A DNA stretch of 64,000 nucleotides. It comes from Mucilaginibacter sp. CSA2-8R (GTDB lineage Bacteria; Bacteroidota; Bacteroidia; Sphingobacteriales; Sphingobacteriaceae). Shown one piece after another: positions 44,637 to 52,019 of the stretch (its first letter is position 1; every line of letters begins with the position of its first letter). Under the pieces are notes generated by a model. That model was given only the letters and a program-made list of their open reading frames with translations, had not been told where the DNA came from and did not search any database. Position numbers and translations under genes: made by a program. The DNA lies in assembly GCF_038806765.1 (NCBI RefSeq), contig NZ_CP152389.1:2170001-2234000 (forward strand), given 5' to 3'.

Positions 44637-45011
44637 CTAAGCCTGGTAGTATTGGTAGTAAACGCCCATCAAATTTTCGGCGTTTGAGTTAAAACCGTCT
44701 TTGATAGAGTATTCAGCAATTTTTTGAGGCAATAATCCCACAATAGCCAATACAACTAATTTCTGATTTTCCGAATAAGGCTGTCCGTTTTTACGAAACC
44801 AGTTAGTTAATAACTCTTTACACCATTCCGTGCGCTTATCGTTATTTTGCTTTTCCCAAAGGTTTTTTGGCACAGTAACTGTGCAGGCCGCATCGTTAAT
44901 GTCACATCTCGTCATATCAATCAGCTCTTTCTTTGACGATAACGAACCGTTAAATAAGCTTGTAAGATGCTGATCGTCTCTAAAAAAGCGCCATTTAAGC
45001 AAAAAATCCAT
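44637..45011 (-). CDS. Hypothetical protein, 124 aa
   Basis: I do not recognise this protein. It is soluble and helical, without a signal peptide, with ACTVTVPKNLWEKQNNDKRT in the middle and ENLMGVYYQYYQA at the end. It is monocistronic between the isc cluster and a sensor kinase. The flanking gaps (250 nt at 44387-44636 and 249 nt at 45012-45260) hold no other gene I can support; the first carries the iscS -7 box. Confidence 0.6.
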   Translation of the reverse strand: MDFLLKWRFFRDDQHLTSLFNGSLSSKKELIDMTRCDINDAACTVTVPKNLWEKQNNDKRTEWCKELLTNWFRKNGQPYSENQKLVVLAIVGLLPQKIAEYSIKDGFNSNAENLMGVYYQYYQA

Positions 45012-45260
45012 GTGGTCTGCGAATAAGTTATAAACAGCTTATACGATTGGTTATCGTATATGTTACGCAAAAATAAATTAATTGTTTAAATAATCTTAAA
45101 TTAATTGGGGAAATATTTCTGCAACTTGGGAATGCAAATGCATGTAAATGTTATAAGCGATTTTGGCATGATCTTTATTCTAAAAAGGTACTACAAAAAA
45201 ACGACTACATCACTGCCTTTAATATTTAACGATAAATATCACACAAATCAGGTTGCCTGA

Positions 45261-47588
45261 TTATTCGCTCACTGCGATGGTAAACCAAAATGTGCTTCCT
45301 TCGCCCACTTCGCTGCTTACGCCCACTTCACCTTTGTGGTGTTCAATAATTTCGCGGCAAAGATAGAGACCAATTCCAAAACCGGCGATGTCTTTGGTTT
45401 GCTGGCCCTTTACGCGGTAATAGCGTTCAAACAATTGGCCTTGCTCTTCGGACGGTATACCTATCCCCTCATCTTTTACGCTCAGGCGCAGTTTGTTGCT
45501 TTCCAGTATATAATCTATTTTAATTGTAGTGCCTGCAGGTGAGTACTTAGCTGCATTGCTGATATAATTATTAATCACCTGACCGATCTTGTCTCTATCA
45601 GCCGAGAGCCATACAGAACTGGCGGGGGTAAAAATAATTCGATGGCTATTAATGGTGGTTAATGTTTCTTCTTCAACTTCTTGCAATAGAGCAGCCATGT
45701 CAAACTTTTGCTTGTTGATGTGAATCTTGCCCGACTCAAGCCTCGAAACGTTCAGAAAGCCGTTAATCATAGTAGTCATTTTGGCTAACTGCTTGGCAGC
45801 TTTATTCATGAGTCCTGCCATCAACTCGTCTCCATTTTTAGCCGCGCGGCTGCGCGAAACCTGTATATAGCCAATAGTGGAAGTGAGCGGCGTTTTTAAC
45901 TCATGGCTCACCATGCTGATAAAGTCATTTTTACGCTGGTCGTCGCGCCGCTGCTCGGTTACATCGGTACAGGTGCCAAACCATTTTTCAATAAAGCCGG
46001 CAGCGTTGCGGTAGGGTACCGAACGCGACAAAAACCAGCGGTATTGTCCATTGGCCCCTAACAGCGGGAAGGTGTCTTCCCATGTATCGCCATGGCTGAT
46101 GTATTGGTTATATTTTTTGATTATTTGTGGCGCATAATCAGGGTGCAGCAAATTTTGCCAACTATTACTTTTAGTGTCGACTTGGATATCACCGGTGTAT
46201 TGATACCAGCGTTCGTTAAACCAGTAAGCAGTACCGCTGGCATCGGCCATCCAGGCCAGCTGCGCCATATTATCGGTTATAAGGCGCAGCTGTGCCTCGT
46301 TTTCTTGCAGTTGTTGCTGCACCTGCATTAATTGCTCATTGGTGCTTTGCAGTTCCTCGTTGGTCGATATAAGTTCTTCGTTAGAGGTGGCCAGTTCTTC
46401 ATTAATTTGCTGCAGGTCAGCTTCCTTGTTTAACAGTTCTTCGCGCGCTGCCACGGTATCGGTAATATCCATTACACTCCCTATAAAGCGTTGCGGTACA
46501 CGTAAATCATTAAAAAACACCTGTCCAATTGCCCGCACGTGCCTGATGCGGCCATCATCAACTCCGACAGTACGGTACTCCACATCATAACGGCCGCCGG
46601 TAAGGGTTTGGTTATAAGCGTTGCTAACGGCTTGCAGCGTATGCTCACGGTCGTCGGGGTGCAGGCCTTGCACAAAATCGGTAGTGTAGGTTACGTGCTG
46701 GTTGGCGCTTACGCCAAAGAGCTCTTTGCAGCGCTCATCCCAAACCAATTTATCATTAACTACGTCTAAATCAAATAAACCTAACTGGGCCGCCTGTTTA
46801 GCCAGCTTTGCCTGCTCAAATGCTGCTTTTAAAGTAAATTCGCTTGCTTTTAATTGATTATTGAGGTATTCCTGTTCGTCGTATGAATTGCGGAGCTCTT
46901 CATTCATCGACAACATTTCTTCGTTCAGCGTGGTAAGTTCATTGTTTATAGCTAACAACTCTTCATTGCTGGTGCGTAGTTCCTCATTTACTACGGCAGT
47001 TTCTTCATTGGCGGTTTGAAGGTCTTCCTTCCGGCTTTCGAGATCCTGGTTAAGCTGCACAATGCGTTGGTTGGCGGTTTCAAGTTCAATTACTTTTTTG
47101 CGTAACTCGAGTTTGTCTATCACCTGTCTGCCCAACAACTGCAAAGCCATCTGCTGGCTATCGCTAAGCTTACGGGATTCCACATCAAATACACAGAGTG
47201 TGCCCAACGAAAATCCTTGATTATTAACAAGCGGCACTCCGGCATAGAAAGCTATTCCCATACCGGTTACAATGGGGTTTTGTTTAAAGCGCTGGTCTTG
47301 CCGTGTATCTTCAACCAACATAATAGGTTGTGTTGAGGCTATTGCGTGGGCACAAAATGAAATATCTTTGCCCGACTCCGATAGCTCAGTGCCCTTTTTT
47401 GCTTTAAACCAATGTCGTTTATCATCTAAAAAACCCACTAAAGCAATAGGCGTTTGGCAAATTGCGGAAGCCAACTCGGCAATGTCATCGAAATCTTTTT
47501 CGGATGCTGTATCTAAAATTTGGTAGGAAAGTAATGCATCCTGGCGGGCAATTTCGTTATCGGGCAGCGGAACAGATAAATTTGACAC
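45261..47588 (-). CDS. Sensor histidine kinase: GAF, NEEL-repeat coil, two PAS, HisKA, HATPase
   Basis: This 775-aa cytoplasmic kinase has no receiver. A GAF domain covers about residues 10-165 (ICQTPIALVGFLDDKRHWFK). A coiled coil of repeated NEEL-type units follows at about 194-232, for example VNEELRTSNEELLAINNELT, and a second block at 396-420. PAS domains cover about 255-380 and 430-545. HisKA has His562 in SMVSHELKTPLTS, and the HATPase has SVKDEGIGIPS and GFGIGLYLCREIIEHHKGEV. No response regulator is adjacent, so the partner must be elsewhere. Confidence 0.93.
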   Translation of the reverse strand: MSNLSVPLPDNEIARQDALLSYQILDTASEKDFDDIAELASAICQTPIALVGFLDDKRHWFKAKKGTELSESGKDISFCAHAIASTQPIMLVEDTRQDQRFKQNPIVTGMGIAFYAGVPLVNNQGFSLGTLCVFDVESRKLSDSQQMALQLLGRQVIDKLELRKKVIELETANQRIVQLNQDLESRKEDLQTANEETAVVNEELRTSNEELLAINNELTTLNEEMLSMNEELRNSYDEQEYLNNQLKASEFTLKAAFEQAKLAKQAAQLGLFDLDVVNDKLVWDERCKELFGVSANQHVTYTTDFVQGLHPDDREHTLQAVSNAYNQTLTGGRYDVEYRTVGVDDGRIRHVRAIGQVFFNDLRVPQRFIGSVMDITDTVAAREELLNKEADLQQINEELATSNEELISTNEELQSTNEQLMQVQQQLQENEAQLRLITDNMAQLAWMADASGTAYWFNERWYQYTGDIQVDTKSNSWQNLLHPDYAPQIIKKYNQYISHGDTWEDTFPLLGANGQYRWFLSRSVPYRNAAGFIEKWFGTCTDVTEQRRDDQRKNDFISMVSHELKTPLTSTIGYIQVSRSRAAKNGDELMAGLMNKAAKQLAKMTTMINGFLNVSRLESGKIHINKQKFDMAALLQEVEEETLTTINSHRIIFTPASSVWLSADRDKIGQVINNYISNAAKYSPAGTTIKIDYILESNKLRLSVKDEGIGIPSEEQGQLFERYYRVKGQQTKDIAGFGIGLYLCREIIEHHKGEVGVSSEVGEGSTFWFTIAVSE

Positions 47589-47699
47589 GGCTTTTAAGAT
47601 AATATCTGGTAAAGGTATGTAAAAATGCAGGTATACCTTTGATTGAAATATTCGTAAAGACGCTTAAGGTCGAAAAATAGTTTTATGTTTTTTAAGGTG

Positions 47700-48350
47700 T
47701 TAATAACAAAGGCAGTAAGGCTCGAGCATGGCGGGTGTATAGTGTAGCAGGTAGTGGTCATAACTGGTAAGCCCCAGGGTACCGAGGCGGTTGTTCAACT
47801 CGTCGGGGTTGATGATGGGCAAAGGCTCATATTGTTTTACTAAGCCCCGGGTTAGCCTCATTTGGGTTCCATAAATTTGGTACCCGGTTTCTTGTAAGGC
47901 TATGCGGTCGGCAATAATAGCAAACCCATAGGGTGGCAGTAGTCCTTGCTTAGCGGCACGTTCTAAAAAAGCAAAATATTTTTTCTGAACGGTAATATCC
48001 GCATGCATAAACGTAATAATGAGTACCCAAGGCGCTGCCTCACCATAATGCGCGGCACCTTTCCATCCCCAGGTATTTACAATAGAGAGTATTTTGATGA
48101 GCGTAACCGAATCATCGGCAGCAAATTGTTTTTGCAGCGCGGTCACCACCGCCGAACGCTTCCCGTAACGACTCACCAGCAAATCATAAATATTTTTGTT
48201 GATGCGGTAGGTTTGCAGCATTTCAGACATTTCGGCCGCAACAGGTACGTTGAGCGAGTCGGCAAGTGTAGGTAAGCTAACAGCATAACTGCGTCCGCTA
48301 CCAAGCAGCAGGTACAGCGTAAGCAGGATGAAACGGAGTGCTTTAATCAT
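47700..48350 (-). CDS. DUF6624-like exported protein, 216 aa
   Basis: The protein has a signal peptide (MIKALRFILLTLYLLLGSG, with cleavage near YAVS). The domain after it contains NTWGWKGAAHYGEAAPWVLI, HADITVQKKYFAFLERAAKQ and ALQETGYQIYGTQ, which resemble the DUF6624 family. The function is unknown. It is monocistronic. The 280-nt gap upstream (48351-48630) is shared with the divergent bL31 gene and carries that gene's promoter. Confidence 0.6.
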   Translation of the reverse strand: MIKALRFILLTLYLLLGSGRSYAVSLPTLADSLNVPVAAEMSEMLQTYRINKNIYDLLVSRYGKRSAVVTALQKQFAADDSVTLIKILSIVNTWGWKGAAHYGEAAPWVLIITFMHADITVQKKYFAFLERAAKQGLLPPYGFAIIADRIALQETGYQIYGTQMRLTRGLVKQYEPLPIINPDELNNRLGTLGLTSYDHYLLHYTPAMLEPYCLCY

Positions 48351-48594
48351 GATGTTTATATAGTTTTAGGTCAGGCTAATAAAATGTACTTTACTTTTAT
48401 ATCACCTCAACTAAGATACCTCAACAAGGCCTACCGGGTTTATTATTTAACATCCCTTAACATAATGGCGCACCATTAGCTGTTTTTCGACACGGAAGGT
48501 TATATATTTGTATCGCCTTTACCGCGCCTGTTCTGAACATAAATTCAGATAAAAAATTAACCGAAAAAAGTTTTTATTTTTAGAACCAAATTAG

Positions 48595-48602
48595 TATATT
48601 TG
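48595..48602 (+). promoter_or_regulatory. -7 promoter element of the bL31 gene
   Basis: TATATTTG is a perfect -7 match 28 nt before the start codon. No TTG is visible at the usual -33 distance. Confidence 0.5.
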
Positions 48603-48630
48603 CGCCTCTTTTGAAAGGAAAGTACACAAC

Positions 48631-48879
48631 ATGAAAAAAGACCTGCATCCCTCAAACTATAGATTAGTTGTTTTTAAAGACATGTCTAACGACTACTCTT
48701 TTATCACTAAATCATGCATCGATACTCGCGAAACCGTACAGTGGGAAGACGGTAACGAATATCCGTTGGTTAAATTAGAGATTTCGCACACCTCGCATCC
48801 ATTCTACACCGGTAAAATGAAACTGGTAGATACTGCAGGACGTATTGATAAATTCCGCAGCCGTTACGCTAAAAAGTAA
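48631..48879 (+). CDS. rpmE2: 50S ribosomal protein bL31, type B (zinc-free form)
   Basis: This 82-aa ribosomal protein has [19 protein letters not shown] at the N-terminus and [20 protein letters not shown] near the C-terminus. The zinc-binding CxxC pair of type A L31 is missing, so it belongs to the type B (YkgM-like) group that works without zinc. It is followed by a terminator and by the GlmU-like gene. Confidence 0.93.
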   Translation: MKKDLHPSNYRLVVFKDMSNDYSFITKSCIDTRETVQWEDGNEYPLVKLEISHTSHPFYTGKMKLVDTAGRIDKFRSRYAKK

Positions 48880-48900
48880 TTGCTGTTACAAAATAATTAT

Positions 48901-48933
48901 AAGTCTGGGCCATTAAACAGCCCGGACTTTTTT
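48901..48933 (+). terminator. Terminator after the bL31 gene
   Basis: AAGTCTGGGC pairs with GCCCGGACTT (one G-T wobble) and ends in a T-tract. The T-tract runs into the next promoter's -7 box. Confidence 0.85.
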
Positions 48934-48940
48934 ATTTTTG
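48933..48940 (+). promoter_or_regulatory. Candidate -7 box overlapping the terminator T-tract
   Basis: TATTTTTG matches TAnnTTTG and begins at the last T of the terminator. The GlmU-like start codon is only 4 nt further on, so the mRNA would be leaderless or nearly so. A -33 element is not visible. Confidence 0.4.
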
Positions 48941-48944
48941 GCCC

Positions 48945-50126
48945 ATGGCTGTTATATTGTTTGACGATACCGCACATTACACTTTACGCCCGTTAACTTT
49001 TACCCGCCCGGTAGCCAACCTGCGCTTAGGCATACTTACCATTGCCGAAAAATGGGCCAAGCACCTGCAAACCGGCTATTCGTATCTCACCCAGCCATAC
49101 CTGCAAGCTAAGTTTCCGGTACAGTTGCAGGAGCAAAACCTGTTTATCAATGGCTGTGTTTGTCCTGATGCGGATTTGCTCGAAGCCATTGATCGCTTGC
49201 GTTCCGGCCAGGCGCTTTACAGTGCCGACTGTTTAATAGCAGTAAAGTTGAACCAAACGGAGGCCGCTGCATTTACGCCCGAGCAAAAGTTTGATGATCA
49301 GACACTCTACAATCTGCCATACATCAGCATCCGGTATCCCGACCATATTTTTAAAAAGAACGATACAGAACTTCGGCGCGATTTTGCCTTGCTTACCAAA
49401 GGGCGCAGCAGTGCTAACATCAGCAGCACCAATACCATTATCGGCTCTGATTTTTTTGCCGAAGAAGATGCTGTAGCCGAGTGTTCTACTTTTAATACCA
49501 CTAACGGACCAATATACCTCGGACCGCGTACGGAGGTATGGGAGGGCACGCACATTAGAGGCGGACTGGCACTTTGCCACGACTCTCAGATTAAGATGGG
49601 CGCCAAAATATATGGTGCTACCACCATTGGCCCCAAGAGCAGGGTAGGCGGTGAAATCAATAATGCCGTTATCTGGGGGCATTCTGCCAAAGGGCACGAA
49701 GGTTACTTGGGCAACTCGGTGTTAGGAGAGTGGTGTAACATTGGTGCCGACTCCAACAATTCTAACCTTAAAAACAATTATGCCGAGGTAAAACTTTGGG
49801 ATTACACTACCCGGCACTTCCGCAAAACCGGCTTGCAATTTTGCGGTCTTATCATGGCCGATCACTCTAAGTGTGGCATCAATACCATGTTTAACACCGG
49901 TACCGTTGTGGGCGTAAGTGCTAACGTGTTTGGCGGTGGTTTCCCGCGAAACTTTATACCCGATTTTGCTTGGGGAGGTGCGCAAGGCTTTGAGATTTAC
50001 AGCCTCGAAAAAATGTTTGAAACCGTAAAGCTGGTGTACGAACGGCGTAATTTAGAACTGGACGACATAGAACGCCGGTTACTTACCGATATATTTAATT
50101 TAACCCAACCATACAGAGTATTTTAA
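48945..50126 (+). CDS. GlmU-like putative sugar nucleotidyltransferase / acyltransferase
   Basis: This 393-aa protein resembles the GlmU family. Its N-terminal part reads AVILFDDTAHYTLRPLTFTR, with PVANLRLGILTIAEKW just after. The C-terminal part is a left-handed beta-helix with hexapeptides, for example GSDFFAEEDAVAECSTFN, ATTIGPKSRVGGEINNAVIW and ADHSKCGINTMFNTGTVVGV. The canonical GxGxRM pyrophosphorylase motif of GlmU is absent, so uridylyltransferase activity is uncertain. It is 11 nt upstream of tpiA and likely cotranscribed with it. Confidence 0.82.
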   Translation: MAVILFDDTAHYTLRPLTFTRPVANLRLGILTIAEKWAKHLQTGYSYLTQPYLQAKFPVQLQEQNLFINGCVCPDADLLEAIDRLRSGQALYSADCLIAVKLNQTEAAAFTPEQKFDDQTLYNLPYISIRYPDHIFKKNDTELRRDFALLTKGRSSANISSTNTIIGSDFFAEEDAVAECSTFNTTNGPIYLGPRTEVWEGTHIRGGLALCHDSQIKMGAKIYGATTIGPKSRVGGEINNAVIWGHSAKGHEGYLGNSVLGEWCNIGADSNNSNLKNNYAEVKLWDYTTRHFRKTGLQFCGLIMADHSKCGINTMFNTGTVVGVSANVFGGGFPRNFIPDFAWGGAQGFEIYSLEKMFETVKLVYERRNLELDDIERRLLTDIFNLTQPYRVF

Positions 50127-50137
50127 AAAAGCAGATC

Positions 50138-50902
50138 ATGAGAAAAAAAATAGTTGCCGGCAACTGGAAAATGAACCTGGATTATAACGAAGGCTTGTCC
50201 CTGTTTTCTGAAATTGTAAACATGGTGAAAGACGAGGTAACCGGGCAGCAGCAAGCCGTTGTTTGTTCGCCGTTTATTCATTTATACAGTCTGGCTCAAC
50301 TGGCCAAAGGACATGATAAGGTAGCAGTTGGCGCCCAAAACATTAACGATCATGAGGCAGGCGCTTATACCGGCGAAACTTCTGCTAAAATGGTAAAGTC
50401 AACCGGTGCAGCTTACGTAATATTAGGCCACTCTGAGCGCCGCCAGTACTTTGGCGAAGATAATAAGCTGTTAGCAGTTAAAACCGATGTAGCACTGAAG
50501 AACGGTCTAAAACCAATTTTTTGTATTGGAGAAACGTTAGACGAGCGCGAAGCTGAGCAGCATTTTGACGTGATTAAAACGCAGTTGCAAGAAGGCGTTT
50601 TTCACCTTTCGACCGAAGAGTTTAGCCAGACAGTGTTAGCTTATGAGCCGGTTTGGGCTATTGGTACAGGCAAAACTGCAACTGCTGAGCAGGCGCAGGA
50701 AATCCATGCTTTCATCCGTGAGCAGGTTGCCAATAACTATACGCAAGAAGTGGCCGACAATACCACCATTTTATACGGGGGTAGTGCCAATCCTAAAAAT
50801 GCGCCTGAGTTGTTTGCTCAACCGGATATTGACGGTGGTCTGATTGGCGGTGCGTCCCTCAAATCACGCGACTTTTTGGATATTGTTAAAGTGTTTAATT
50901 AA
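50138..50902 (+). CDS. tpiA: Triose-phosphate isomerase
   Basis: This glycolytic enzyme interconverts dihydroxyacetone phosphate and glyceraldehyde 3-phosphate. At 254 aa it has the usual length. Catalytic residues are visible: Asn and Lys in VAGNWKMN, His in ILGHSERRQYF, and Glu in VLAYEPVWAIGTGKTAT. The phosphate loop ILYGGSANPKNAPELF is intact. Confidence 0.97.
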   Translation: MRKKIVAGNWKMNLDYNEGLSLFSEIVNMVKDEVTGQQQAVVCSPFIHLYSLAQLAKGHDKVAVGAQNINDHEAGAYTGETSAKMVKSTGAAYVILGHSERRQYFGEDNKLLAVKTDVALKNGLKPIFCIGETLDEREAEQHFDVIKTQLQEGVFHLSTEEFSQTVLAYEPVWAIGTGKTATAEQAQEIHAFIREQVANNYTQEVADNTTILYGGSANPKNAPELFAQPDIDGGLIGGASLKSRDFLDIVKVFN

Positions 50903-50980
50903 TTTTATTGTGGCTGGTGGTCTGTTGCGTGTTGCCAGTGTTTACAGGTAACCGGCCACACTAAACTCGTAACAAAAATT

Positions 50981-51820
50981 ATGAACTATTACGAATTGCT
51001 TTTTACCGTGATGAGTGCGGAAGATTATCATCAAGATTTGCTGATTGATGAATTGGCCGGTTTGGGCTTTGATACGTTTGAAGAAGCCGACTTTGGCTTT
51101 AAAGCATACATACCGTCCGAAAAATTTAACAAAGCCTTGGTAGATGAGCGATTAAGCGATTATAATGATATGTTCAGCTTCTCGTATGAGGTCAATCTGA
51201 TTCCGCAAAAAAACTGGAACGAGGTATGGGAAAGTAATTTTAACCCCATACAAGTGGGCGATCAAATTTACGTGCGGGCCACCTTTCATGAGCCGAAGGC
51301 CGGTTTTCCGTACGAAATTGTAATTGATCCTAAAATGGCGTTTGGCACCGGGCACCATGATACTACCTGCCTGATGATGGCCAGTATGCTGGAAACTGAT
51401 TTGCGAGGTAAAAATGTGCTCGACATGGGTTGTGGTACAGGCATATTGGCTATACTAGCATCCAAATTAGGCGCCGGTAAACTTACCGCTATTGATTACG
51501 ATATTTTGTGCTATAAAAGTACTTTTGAAAATACGGAGCTTAACAAGGTTAATGGTGTTCAAATAATCTGTGGCTCTAAAGAAGCAATTCCTGATGAAGA
51601 TTTTGATGTGATACTCGCTAATATCAATCGTAACATTTTGATAGACCAGATGCCGAAGTATGCCGAAGTGTTAAAATTTGAAGGAGAGATATTTTTTAGT
51701 GGTTTTTATGAAACGCCTGATCTGGCCATCATTAAAGAAGAAGCTGCCAAGCACAGCCTTAATTACATCAGTCACAAAGTGAGCAATCACTGGGTTGCTG
51801 CAAAATTTGTGAAGGCTTAA
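50981..51820 (+). CDS. prmA: Ribosomal protein L11 methyltransferase
   Basis: PrmA methylates ribosomal protein uL11 using S-adenosylmethionine. The 279-aa protein has an N-terminal substrate domain and a Rossmann MTase domain from about residue 115. The key motifs are IDPKMAFGTGHHDTTCLM and VLDMGCGTGILAILASKLG (SAM site), and DVILANINRNILIDQ (motif IV). It follows tpiA by 78 nt on the same strand. Confidence 0.93.
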   Translation: MNYYELLFTVMSAEDYHQDLLIDELAGLGFDTFEEADFGFKAYIPSEKFNKALVDERLSDYNDMFSFSYEVNLIPQKNWNEVWESNFNPIQVGDQIYVRATFHEPKAGFPYEIVIDPKMAFGTGHHDTTCLMMASMLETDLRGKNVLDMGCGTGILAILASKLGAGKLTAIDYDILCYKSTFENTELNKVNGVQIICGSKEAIPDEDFDVILANINRNILIDQMPKYAEVLKFEGEIFFSGFYETPDLAIIKEEAAKHSLNYISHKVSNHWVAAKFVKA

Positions 51821-51858
51821 CCAGTTTACTTTAACAGCCTAGTCTGTTACACCTATAG

Positions 51859-51895
51859 AAGCACTAATGGTTTAAACACCATTGGTGCTTTTTTT
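51859..51895 (+). terminator. Terminator after prmA
   Basis: AAGCACTAATGGT and ACCATTGGTGCTT form a 13-bp stem (one G-T pair) with a 6-nt loop, then a run of T. Confidence 0.88.
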
Positions 51896-51985
51896 ATAAA
51901 TGCCGATTTGCTTATCAACTTATTAAGATTTTATAAGTTTATTTAGAATAATTAAAAATAAATTTCGGTTTTTAAGATTGATTTT

Positions 51986-51993
51986 TACTTTTG
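51986..51993 (+). promoter_or_regulatory. -7 promoter element of the siderophore receptor gene
   Basis: TACTTTTG matches TAnnTTTG and lies 26 nt before the start codon. A -33 element is not obvious. I see no clear Fur box by eye. Confidence 0.5.
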
Positions 51994-52019
51994 CCAAAGT
52001 TTATAATCAGTCTAAATAA

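Noticed and set aside
49233..49697. A 154-codon minus-strand frame inside the GlmU-like gene
   Set aside because: It lies wholly antisense to a clear coding gene and has no motif or ribosome site.
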